NCBI RefSeq assembly: GCF_014644435.1
Contig: NZ_BMKR01000017.1
Coordinates: 1-64,000, forward strand
Direction of reading: 5' to 3'
Source: Paenibacillus albidus
Lineage (GTDB): Bacteria > Bacillota > Bacilli > Paenibacillales > Paenibacillaceae
Length of the DNA stretch: 64,000 nucleotides
A program made the position numbers and the translations under genes. Of the stretch, positions 18,632-26,605 are shown in pieces (the first letter of the stretch is position 1; each line of letters opens with the position of its first letter). The notes under the pieces are model-generated. The model made no database searches. It was not told the origin of the DNA and saw only the letters and a list, made by a program, of their open reading frames with translations.

Positions 18632-21600
18632 TTACTTCCCTTGTTTCTCCAGCAAATTCAGAATGATTGCTACAGCTTCGGCCCGGGTCGCTATCTGGTT
18701 AGGAGCGAAGCGGTTCTGGCCGACGCCGTTCACCAGGCCAACATCTGCTGCTGCGGCGATGTAAGGCACCGCCCACTTGGGAACATCCTTCGCATCGGCA
18801 AACGATAGCTTAGCTTGTTTGTCCACCGTGATGCCCAGCGAGCGGACAATCATCACGGACAATTCTGTACGGGTCAGCTTTTGGGCCGGACGGAAAGTAC
18901 CGTCATCATACCCGCCGATAATTCCAAGCTCGGCCGCCTGAGTCACAAAAGCTTGGGCCCATGCCGGAATCTTGCTCAAATCCTTAAAGTTTGGCGTAGC
19001 TCCGCTATCCGGCAATTGCAGGGCGCGGGCCAGTATCGTTATAAATTCGGCACGGTTCACCTCTTGATTCGGACGGAAGGTATTGTCCGTATATCCATTG
19101 ACGAAACCGGCTTGTACGGCCTTTTGAATCGCCGCCGCAGCCCAGTGAGTACTGATATCAGCGAGGGTTACCGGAGTTGAGCCACCGTCACTGCCGCTAT
19201 TCCCACTGCCTCCGGTATTGCCTGTGTTTGTCCCATTGCCGCCTGCGTTGCCCGTACTGTCTACGATGCTGCCGGTCGTCGAGTTCCCGCCGGTGCCACC
19301 AGCATTGCCCGTGCTTCCTCCGTTGTTACTGCCGCCGGCAGGAGCCGGGGTTGCTGTAGCCGGAGTGCCTGGACTTGGCGTTGGCGTCGCCGGAGCAGGA
19401 GTTCCCGGCGTTTCTGGTACTTCCGGCGTTTCTGGTGTTTCTGGTGTCGGGGTCGGCGTCGTTCCCCCGCCATTGTCGGATCCGCTCTTCTTCATGATCC
19501 CGAATTGTTCAATGATAAACGGCTGCGCCCCATTTTTGTTCTGATCAATCTCGTATGAGACCGCAGTCAGCTTGTTGCCGTCCACGGTGATGCCTACGAA
19601 GTTCTGCACCAAGCCGCGCTTCGGACGCGAGCTGTTGCTTGGGTCTGGACCGTAAGGGGCTGCGTGATTCTCATCAGCCACTTCAAAAAGATTATAATAA
19701 GCCTCGCCGAGCTCTGGCTTCTGGTTCTTGTAATATACTTTTGCCCCCGCTGTAGCCGGGATCAGATAGATCGAACCATCCGGGTTTACAGTATATTCTA
19801 CCGTCTGGCCATTGAGCGATTCGGTAATCTTGTCTGTGGCTGCAGCTGTACCGTCCGCTTGGATCGGTTTGGTGCGGGCATAAATATGGTCATGGCCTTG
19901 GACGACAAAATCGATGCCCAGTTCAGCCATGATCGGTGCGATTTTGTTTCTGACCCCATTGTCTCCGATAATGTCTTTATCCGTAGCATGGTTGGATGTG
20001 GTGTAGGGTCCTTTATGGATATTTACAATAATCCACTGGGCCCCTGCCGCTTTGGCCGCGGTCACATCCGCCTTCAGCCATTCCACCTGATCGGTAGAGA
20101 AGTTGGCATACAGGTCGGAATTTTCATTGCTGTTCAGCACAACAAAGTGGGCGTTGCTGTAATCGTAGGAATAATAAGCGCCGGTTTCCGTTGCCGAACC
20201 TGGTGCTTCCTTAATATTGAAGTGTTCATAAAAAGCGTTCGCTTCGTCCTCATGATTCCCGGCTGACGGCACAATCGTCGTGTTAAGCAGGCTGTCCTGT
20301 GAATGGCCGAGCAGCCAATCCCATTGCTTCTCATTCGTGCCGGTATCGACGATATCTCCATTGTGCACCACGAAGTCAGCGTCCGGGACCGTCGTCAATG
20401 CCTTCTCCAGCGTCTCCGCTGAGAGCATCGCTTCGTCTTCCGACTTGGCCTGGGTATCGGCCAGATCGATGAAGGTAAACGCACCGGAAGCAGGAGCAGT
20501 ACGGAAGCTTCCTGTCTTGCTCCAGATGCCGAGCGCTTCATCGCCGACACGGTAAGCATAGGCAGTATCTGCGCTAAGTCCAGTAGCCTCAGCCTTATGC
20601 ACGCGTTCTTCCTTGGCGTTTGTTGAGATGGAAGAACGTCCACTGAACCGGATAGCCTTGCTGAAGTCCGGCACAGCATCCGTCTTCTTCACGACTTGCA
20701 GATCGTTGCCCACAGAAGCCAGCGGCGTGTACCAGGCAAAACCTTTTGACGTCACAGGATCTCCGTTAAACGTAACGGTTACTTTACTGACCGAAGCCGT
20801 AGACGCAATTACGCCTTCCGAGTTCGTTCTGCCGTTTACGGCTTTGATGACGAATTGATAGGTCTTGCCAGGGTCCAAATTACTGACTGTGTAGCTGTAA
20901 GCCGTTGTCCCTTGTGCATGAGCAACACTCGCATTCCAGTTCGCCGTAACCTGATCATTCAGCTCATAGATCCTGTACCCGGACACCTCACCCGTTGCCG
21001 GAGCATTCCAGGTCAATGTGATCGTACCGTCTTCTCCCCTCGCGGCTTTGGCCTGCTGAACAGGTGAGGCGATCTCATCAGACTTGTGGATGCTGTATTG
21101 ATCATAGAGGTCTGTTGCTCCCCCGGTAGTCGTGGTATAAGACTGGTAGGACAGTTCCTCGTCCGTCACCGTTACACCTGTGAACATTTCCTTGCCGGGC
21201 TGGCCGTATTTGGCGGCAAAAGGGAATGTCCCCGCGGCCACATTGTATTTCTTGTTCCCCGCTGCATTGGTGATCAGGTACAACGTCCCCTTAGGGTCCG
21301 TAACCACTCCGCCCGCATCCGGCATAATATCCGTCAGCGGCTCATTGTTGTACATTTGATAACTTCTGGCGAAAGTGTGGTCATGACCGCCCAGAACCAT
21401 GTCGATTCCAAGCTCGTCGAACACTTTCGTCAGCTGTGCTCTGTAGAACAGCACATCTGTATCTTTGGTATGATTGGCGACGGAGTATGGAGATTTGTGC
21501 AGGAACACCACTTTCCATTTCTTATCCGTCTTGGCAACTTCACTGCGCAGCCATTCTACTTGTTTATTGTAAATCTCATTATTCTCCGCATTGGAGCTTG

Positions 21601-23038
21601 TACCATAATACTCGGTATTGATTACCATAAAATGCGCGGAGCCATAATCCAGAGAATACACCGAACCCTCCGGCTTCGCCCCTGTATTCGATTCGTTCGG
21701 CAGATTAAAATGTCCGGCATAATTGCTATAGTTCTTACTCTCATGGTTACCCACTAATGGAACGAGCGGAGTATTCGCGAGGATGGCCTTCGGCTTGTCG
21801 AAGAACCAGGACCATTGCTCTTCAATATCCCCGTTATCCACCAGATCGCCGGAGTTCAGGATGAATTGGCTATCCGGAAATTTGGCGAGACCTTCTTCCA
21901 GCGTATGATTCCAAATCTCAAAATCCTCTTCGGAAGTTCCCTGTGAGTCGGTTGTATATAAGAAGCGGTAGGCATTGTTAGACGAGGTCTCTGTAGTAAA
22001 TGTCCCAATCCCGCTCCAATTTCCAGCTTGTCCGTCGCCTGCACGGTAGGCATATTCTGTACCCGGCTGCAATTGGTCAGCAACCACCTTATGGCTGGTG
22101 ATCAGCGTTCCCTTCTTGGCGGATTTATCCGCTTTGGTCCTATAGACACTGGCTGTAACAGACGTTCCTTCATATGTCAGCACACCTTCGGCCGGAAACT
22201 CACCGTTCACGAGCCGTGAGGCTTCCACAACTTCCAGCTTCGTTCCAGTCACCGTCTCCGGTGCATACCATGCAAAACCCAGACTTGTCTGTGGATTACC
22301 ATTAAACGTCAGCGCGATGGATTCTGGCTTGCCTACACCCGGAACCGCAGGCTCGTCCGCAGGTCCTGCAACCAGCTTCATATCAAAATATAAATCTGAG
22401 CTGCTGTCATTCGCTTGGTGAACTTCAGCCGACAGCTCGTTGCTGCCATCTTTCAGATTGCCCATGACCAGGGCCGTGAGATCCACCGTAGATACATTAG
22501 GATTACTATTAGAAAAAGTGCTCTTGGTTAAATAGTCGATCTGTCCCGCAGGCATGCCCTCACGATAGATTTCTGCGCCATTGAGGTACAGAACGATCCC
22601 GTCATCAAAAGCAAGGGTCGCCTCAATCTTGCCGTAACCACCGAGTTGTGCCGTATCTACATTTAAGTTCGTACGGAAATAAGAAGTGCGGTATTTATGA
22701 CTTTTATCCGGGCCATAGCTGATATTGGTTTTAAGCGCCCCGAACTGCGAGGTGCTGACCCCTGATCCGTTATCCTTATACCCCAAAGGGGCCTGGCCGG
22801 TTTTCCAACCGGTATCATTATAGACGGCTTGCCATGCAGTGCCTTGATCCGTGCCGTCATCTGCATATCTCCAGCTGGAGTTCCCCTCCAGAAGGATCAA
22901 AGGCGGTTCGGCCTGCAATTGCTGATCCGTGCCCCCGCTGTTCTCTTCCGCGTAAGCGGTAAATCCGCCGGTAGCAAGCCCGAGTACCATCACCAGGGCC
23001 AACACCATCGATACTGCCTGTCTAAATAACTTATTCAT
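18632..23038 (-). CDS. SLH-anchored protein with two purple-acid-phosphatase modules
   Basis: The 1468-residue secreted protein has a signal peptide (residues 1-30), then a galactose-binding-like module (about 45-225). Two successive metallophosphoesterase units follow, each with its own N-terminal fibronectin-like domain. Unit 1 shows TDSQ (363-366), GDLVD (397-401), GNHE (430-433) and GHDH (551-554). Unit 2 shows DLADTQ (858-863), GDIVD (894-898), GNHE (927-930) and GHDH (1048-1051). Both therefore keep a full set of dinuclear-metal ligands. A fibronectin-type spacer (about 655-750) separates them. A Gly/Thr/Pro-rich linker leads to three SLH repeats at the C-terminus. It should hydrolyse phosphomonoesters at the cell surface. 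ATG 23038 has AAGGGAG upstream. Substrate specificity is unknown. Confidence 0.92.
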   Translation of the reverse strand: MNKLFRQAVSMVLALVMVLGLATGGFTAYAEENSGGTDQQLQAEPPLILLEGNSSWRYADDGTDQGTAWQAVYNDTGWKTGQAPLGYKDNGSGVSTSQFGALKTNISYGPDKSHKYRTSYFRTNLNVDTAQLGGYGKIEATLAFDDGIVLYLNGAEIYREGMPAGQIDYLTKSTFSNSNPNVSTVDLTALVMGNLKDGSNELSAEVHQANDSSSDLYFDMKLVAGPADEPAVPGVGKPESIALTFNGNPQTSLGFAWYAPETVTGTKLEVVEASRLVNGEFPAEGVLTYEGTSVTASVYRTKADKSAKKGTLITSHKVVADQLQPGTEYAYRAGDGQAGNWSGIGTFTTETSSNNAYRFLYTTDSQGTSEEDFEIWNHTLEEGLAKFPDSQFILNSGDLVDNGDIEEQWSWFFDKPKAILANTPLVPLVGNHESKNYSNYAGHFNLPNESNTGAKPEGSVYSLDYGSAHFMVINTEYYGTSSNAENNEIYNKQVEWLRSEVAKTDKKWKVVFLHKSPYSVANHTKDTDVLFYRAQLTKVFDELGIDMVLGGHDHTFARSYQMYNNEPLTDIMPDAGGVVTDPKGTLYLITNAAGNKKYNVAAGTFPFAAKYGQPGKEMFTGVTVTDEELSYQSYTTTTGGATDLYDQYSIHKSDEIASPVQQAKAARGEDGTITLTWNAPATGEVSGYRIYELNDQVTANWNASVAHAQGTTAYSYTVSNLDPGKTYQFVIKAVNGRTNSEGVIASTASVSKVTVTFNGDPVTSKGFAWYTPLASVGNDLQVVKKTDAVPDFSKAIRFSGRSSISTNAKEERVHKAEATGLSADTAYAYRVGDEALGIWSKTGSFRTAPASGAFTFIDLADTQAKSEDEAMLSAETLEKALTTVPDADFVVHNGDIVDTGTNEKQWDWLLGHSQDSLLNTTIVPSAGNHEDEANAFYEHFNIKEAPGSATETGAYYSYDYSNAHFVVLNSNENSDLYANFSTDQVEWLKADVTAAKAAGAQWIIVNIHKGPYTTSNHATDKDIIGDNGVRNKIAPIMAELGIDFVVQGHDHIYARTKPIQADGTAAATDKITESLNGQTVEYTVNPDGSIYLIPATAGAKVYYKNQKPELGEAYYNLFEVADENHAAPYGPDPSNSSRPKRGLVQNFVGITVDGNKLTAVSYEIDQNKNGAQPFIIEQFGIMKKSGSDNGGGTTPTPTPETPETPEVPETPGTPAPATPTPSPGTPATATPAPAGGSNNGGSTGNAGGTGGNSTTGSIVDSTGNAGGNGTNTGNTGGSGNSGSDGGSTPVTLADISTHWAAAAIQKAVQAGFVNGYTDNTFRPNQEVNRAEFITILARALQLPDSGATPNFKDLSKIPAWAQAFVTQAAELGIIGGYDDGTFRPAQKLTRTELSVMIVRSLGITVDKQAKLSFADAKDVPKWAVPYIAAAADVGLVNGVGQNRFAPNQIATRAEAVAIILNLLEKQGK

Positions 23039-23150
23039 CCGTGGTCTCCCTTATTCGTAATATGAACTATTTACGCACCGGTTCATAATACCAAGGGAAT
23101 GTTCTCCTAATATTCACATCAATTCAGGTTTATGTAAAAACCAATAGCAA

Positions 23151-23194
23151 AACAAGCACCGGTTCGGAGCCGCTTGGCCCACCCGGTGCTTGTT
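23151..23194 (-). terminator. Terminator downstream of the Ro60 gene
   Basis: A 12-base-pair stem AACAAGCACCGG / CCGGTGCTTGTT encloses a 20-base loop. On the minus strand it is followed by TTTTGC. It ends the Ro60 transcript and separates it from the phosphatase gene. Confidence 0.75.
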
Positions 23195-23215
23195 ATTCAG
23201 TTCTACTGCCTATCA

Positions 23216-24716
23216 TCATTGCAGCTCCATCGCGGAAATCCGCTCCGTCATAGTTCCATATCCGGCAGCAGACTGGGCGATAAAGTTCAAGACCGTGTCG
23301 CTCCAACCGTAGATGTAAAAGGTCTTGTCGTCCTGCGTGGGTACCATCGCGTTACGGTAAGGGGCAATATCGACGATGAACGCTTTGACGTCCTTATTCA
23401 CCTTGGCGCGGTACATCCGCAACGCCTCATAAAATGGGCTGCCGCTGTTCTGCTGCTCATCGGTGATCATGATGATCTGGTCGACTTTCTTGCGCTCCGC
23501 CAGCAGCCTGCGCACAGGCGCTCCCGTATCCGTGCCTCCCCGGGCCCGAATCTGCTCAGCCTGGCCGAGGATGCTGTCACGCCGCGACGGCTTGGCATCG
23601 AAGACCTCGGTGTCGAATAGCCAGAACAGCGATTGGCCTGCGGTTTTTTTGTACAAGGCCAGCGCAAACACCGAACCGATCTGCAAGTACTCCCCGCTGT
23701 TCATCGAGCCGGAGATATCCAGGAAGATCGCGCTGCGGCCACCGATATCCGGCAGGTTATCGAACGTGAGGTCCACCGCTTCCCGCAAGGCATCCCGCAG
23801 CTCCGGCTGCTCTACCTGACGGAAGGCTGTCGCGAAGCGGAACGGCAGAATCCGGGCTTTGCGCAGGGCCTGCTGATCCGTCAGACGTTCCACTTACGTA
23901 ATCCAGGTTCCGTTTGTCTTCGAGTACCCCGGCCCGCTGCAAGGCATTCAGGTGACGGAGTAGCGCAAAGGTAGGCATCTGGTACAGGATGGAATTCCAT
24001 ACCGCGAGTGTCGGTTTGATCACGCCGGTAACGGTAGCGTAAGGCAACTTACCCGCCTCAATCCACGCCAGCTGTTCCTCTTCGGTAGCAGCCGTCTTCA
24101 GCTTCTCCATCGCTTCCACCTGCGGCAGAAGGGCAAGATTTGCTTCCTGTCCGCGCAGATAACGGAACAAGGCCTGTTGCTTCAGATCCTCCGGCTTCGG
24201 ATGCGCCGTGGCGATGGCATCGCCCAGACTGTAGCCACGTCCGCGGCCGTTGTATTTCAGGGCCCAGTATTCGCTGACCCCGGCCAGGAACAGCTTGACC
24301 TGCCGCTTCACGGCCCGGCCGCCTTCGCCCCGGCCCAGTCCGTTCAGGATGGTCAGAAAGTCGGACAGGTCCGAAGGAATCCGTACCACCTGCTGGAAGA
24401 CTTGAGAGAACAGGTCCGGACGGGCGGAAGAAAGTACCGCCAGACCGAACAACGGCTGCAAGCGCATGAAGCCTTCGCTGCGGGCATACACGAGCGCTTT
24501 GGCCATGAACACAGGGTTCCCGGCAGCCATGCTCTGGTGAAGCTCTGCCGCGTTATCGAGCAGTTCATGCTGGTCGGCATAAAAGGTTTGATTCATCGTA
24601 TTGGTCAAAAGCATCTGAACATACTGCTCCTCGGGCGAACGCGTATAGGCAGGATAGCCGTCTTTGTTGACAGTTGCCGGTCTGAGTGAACCGAACAATT
24701 TGGATGCAAAGCTCAT
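23216..24716 (-). pseudogene. rsr: Ro60/TROVE RNA-binding protein, interrupted by a frameshift
   Basis: Two overlapping frames together encode a full-length Ro60-like protein of about 499 residues. The first (ATG 24716, AAGGAGG eight bases upstream) gives the TROVE helical-repeat region to about residue 274, then runs out of frame to 23757. The second resumes at the GTG at 23893 (VERLTDQQALRKARILPFRF, a segment conserved in Ro proteins). It carries the von Willebrand A domain with the MIDAS motif DISGS (about 333-337 in the joined protein). Removing one base of the TT at 23894-23895 joins them without a gap. There is no ribosome-binding site before the GTG and a TAA directly precedes it. Ro proteins bind Y RNAs and misfolded RNAs; three Y-RNA-like elements lie directly upstream. 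Whether this is true decay or a sequencing error cannot be told. Confidence 0.85.
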
Positions 24717-24740
24717 TAGTGTAACCTCCTTCATAGAACA

Positions 24741-24849
24741 CGGTGAGGAAAAAGCGGGATAGGTTCATGCAGGAGTCGAACCTGCCGTATTGCCCAGGGT
24801 AATCTTTGGCCACTTGGAAGGTGAAGTAACCCATCCCAGCGCCTCACCG
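24741..24849 (-). ncRNA. Y-RNA-like element B, with a perfect T arm
   Basis: An outer 8-base-pair helix CGGTGAGG / CCTCACCG (24842-24849 with 24741-24748) is followed by a CGCT internal loop. A 10-base-pair inner helix GGGATGGGTT / AACCTATCCC (24828-24837 with 24756-24765) comes next. The loop contains an exact tRNA-type T arm, GCAGG-TTCGACT-CCTGC (24769-24785). No clear D arm or acceptor is seen. The element ends only 25 bases before the Ro60 start codon and lacks its own terminator, so it may be the leader of the Ro60 message or be processed from it. The 5' strand shares GAGGCGC with elements A and C. Confidence 0.55.
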
Positions 24850-24868
24850 GCGGTTATGTACGGAACGA

Positions 24869-24966
24869 AGCGAAGAAAAAAAGGCGAAAAGGTTCATGCA
24901 GTGTTCCAAAAGGACACCGGCATTCATACTGGTAATAGTCGAAGAAACCCTTTCATGCGCCTCGCT
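24869..24966 (-). ncRNA. Y-RNA-like element A
   Basis: An outer helix AGCGAGG / CTTCGCT (24960-24966 with 24869-24875, one G-U pair) is followed by CGCATG. An inner helix AAAGGGTTT / GAACCTTTT (24945-24953 with 24887-24895, two G-U pairs) comes next. Its 3' internal-loop strand ends in a run of seven Ts. The loop holds an unpaired TTCGACT heptamer (24937-24943) and a hairpin around CCTTTTGG. tRNA likeness is weaker than in B and C. It sits 19 bases upstream of element B and 28 bases downstream of the T-run of C, so the three probably share a transcript. Confidence 0.5.
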
Positions 24967-24994
24967 TCATCATGTTGCAAAAAGGATATAGATT

Positions 24995-25147
24995 AAAAAA
25001 GCTGCCGAGGAAGATGAAGATTGAACAGGTACAAACTGCTCTACCACTGAGCTATTCCTCCTCTTGGAGGAAGCTGGAGTCGAACCAGCGACCCGTCGAT
25101 CCCAATTCGAAGTACCCCGTTCAGGCGCCTCGACTTTCTTGAACCTA
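24995..25147 (-). ncRNA. Y-RNA-like element C with permuted tRNA mimic
   Basis: The outer helix is GTCGAGG / CCTCGGC (25128-25134 with 25004-25010) and the inner helix is GAACGGGGTAC / GTACCTGTTC (25112-25122 with 25023-25032, small bulge). Inside, in minus-strand order, are a T arm GCTGG-TTCGACT-CCAGC (25073-25089) and a 7-base-pair acceptor hairpin TTCCTCC-AAGA-GGAGGAA (25055-25072). A TA linker follows, then a D arm GCTC-AGTGGTA-GAGC (25038-25052) with the GG needed for D-loop/T-loop contact. This is a complete tRNA elbow and acceptor in circularly permuted order, joined to the Ro-side helix where the anticodon stem would be. That matches the known fold of YrlA-type bacterial Y RNAs. TTTTTT at 24995-25000 marks the 3' end. 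The 5' end is inferred from the promoter. Confidence 0.75.
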
Positions 25148-25153
25148 TTGTCG

Positions 25154-25183
25154 CTTATATTCAGGCATCCGAACATGGCGCAA
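25154..25183 (-). promoter_or_regulatory. Likely promoter of the Y-RNA/Ro60 transcript
   Basis: On the minus strand a near-consensus -10 box TATAAG (25154-25159) lies 18 bases after a weak -35 TTGCGC (25178-25183). Transcription would begin about 25147, just before element C. The weak -35 suggests an activator, possibly one of the divergent WYL proteins. Confidence 0.45.
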
Positions 25184-25222
25184 GTATTACGACTTCCTGA
25201 GAAACTTCTCCAATTTGTCCAG

Positions 25223-25250
25223 TTGTCGCCGTCACCATAGCTGTTACAAT
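25223..25250 (+). promoter_or_regulatory. Likely promoter of the WYL regulator pair
   Basis: TTGTCG (25223-25228) and TACAAT (25245-25250) are spaced 16 bases apart on the plus strand, 36 bases before the WYL1 start codon. It is back-to-back with the Y-RNA promoter, with about 40 bases between the two -35 boxes. Confidence 0.4.
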
Positions 25251-25285
25251 AGGTATAACTGCTATAGAGAAAATCGGAGGACAAG

Positions 25286-26605
25286 ATGGCTAAAGAAAGC
25301 TTTGACAAGGAGATTCAATTCCTGCGCATGCTTGTATTGACGAGCGGAGCGTATAACCGCAAACAATTTGCCGAACGGCTGGGCATTTCCGTACATACTT
25401 TTGACAAGACACTGAAGAAATTGAAAGAGGTCGTAAGCACTGTCTACCAGCAGCTGCCGGAAGAACAGGGCCAGGAATTCGCCGAATCGCTCCGCTTCAA
25501 TTACTACGGTTCCGCCGAACCGATGCTGCTGTTCTTGTTCCGGGCCAAATCCCTGAAGGACTCGGAGAGCCAGCGGATTGCGAGGCTCCTGTCCGCGCTG
25601 CACGAACAGCCGCTGACGGCCAAGGAACTGCTTGATATCTGCTGCACCGATGAAATCGCTGACGTTTCTTTTCCCGACGAAAAAACGATCCGCGGCGATC
25701 TGAAATACTTGGCTGAGGTAGGCGTGATCCGCAAAGAACCCGGTCCCCGGCCCTTCCGCTATCGGCTGGAAAATGACCTTGTCCATGCCTTGTCGGATGA
25801 TGAGCTGCTGGATCTGTTTGACTTCGTGGACGTAATGTCCAATACGCAGCTCCCGTCCATCCAGGGATACCTGCTGCGGGATGGCCTGCGCAAACAGCTG
25901 AGCCGCAAAGCCGAGGGCAATGAGAGCCTTGAACCTTTTCTCTACAAATACCATTACTACTCGCGGATTCTGGACGAAGCCCATCTCTTCCCGCTGCTGT
26001 CCGCCATCCGCTATCGGCGCAAGGTGGAGTTTCTCTATTTCTCGCCCCGGATGGATCAAAGCTATGCTTCCCAGAACACGAATCCGCTGTTCGCCCGCGA
26101 GACGGAAGGCAAGCAGGAAACGGCGCTTCCGCTCAAAGTGGTCTACGACCATCAGTATGGGAGATGGTATCTGCTCGCTTGGCACAGCCGGAGTGATATC
26201 CGCAAGTACCGCTTGGAAGGGATGACGCAGCTTGAAGAAGCGGAGGTCGTGTCTGAGGATTTTTTTGAAAAGAAAAGACAGTTGCTTGAGGACAGAATCC
26301 GTTACAGCTGGTTGATTGATACGGGCCGGCCGGTGACTATTCAGTGCAGATTCATAAACCCTCAGGCGGATGGGGCTGCGCATAACTTCGTGAAGGAACG
26401 GGTGCTGCTGCAGGGGCAGTGGGGACGGATCGTGGAGGAAGATGAGTGTTCCTTCGTCTTTGAAATCACAGTGAATGGGACCACGGAGATCAGGCCGTGG
26501 CTGCGCAGCTTCGGGTCCAGCTGTGAAGTGCTGTCGCCAGCGAAGCTCCGGCAGGAGATGATCCAGGAGTGGAAGGAGATTGCCGCTTACTATGAATCCT
26601 TTTGA
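25286..26605 (+). CDS. WYL-domain transcriptional regulator 1
   Basis: This 439-residue protein has an N-terminal helix-turn-helix (KQFAERLGISVHTFDKTLKKL, about 25-45) and an extended second winged-helix-like region. A WYL domain sits around residue 290 (GRWYLLAWHSRSDIRKYRLEGM), followed by a WCX-type C-terminal extension. WYL proteins bind nucleotides or nucleic acids as ligands and control defence or RNA/DNA-damage genes in several known systems. ATG 25286 has CGGAGG seven bases upstream. It is read divergently from the Y-RNA/Ro60 transcript across a gap of about 140 bases. Control of Ro60 and the Y RNAs is therefore likely but inferred. The 451-residue frame antisense to it is a shadow. 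Confidence 0.88.
   Translation: MAKESFDKEIQFLRMLVLTSGAYNRKQFAERLGISVHTFDKTLKKLKEVVSTVYQQLPEEQGQEFAESLRFNYYGSAEPMLLFLFRAKSLKDSESQRIARLLSALHEQPLTAKELLDICCTDEIADVSFPDEKTIRGDLKYLAEVGVIRKEPGPRPFRYRLENDLVHALSDDELLDLFDFVDVMSNTQLPSIQGYLLRDGLRKQLSRKAEGNESLEPFLYKYHYYSRILDEAHLFPLLSAIRYRRKVEFLYFSPRMDQSYASQNTNPLFARETEGKQETALPLKVVYDHQYGRWYLLAWHSRSDIRKYRLEGMTQLEEAEVVSEDFFEKKRQLLEDRIRYSWLIDTGRPVTIQCRFINPQADGAAHNFVKERVLLQGQWGRIVEEDECSFVFEITVNGTTEIRPWLRSFGSSCEVLSPAKLRQEMIQEWKEIAAYYESF

Noticed and set aside
23757-23893. Programmed frameshift in the Ro60 gene
   Set aside because: No slippery heptamer or downstream pseudoknot is visible at the join. A single additional base explains the data more simply.
25038-25089. 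Canonical tRNA gene on the minus strand (D arm and T arm both perfect)
   Set aside because: The arms occur in the wrong order, the acceptor stem is a closed hairpin, and there is no anticodon arm between D and T arms. A permuted Y-RNA-type mimic fits; a normal tRNA does not.
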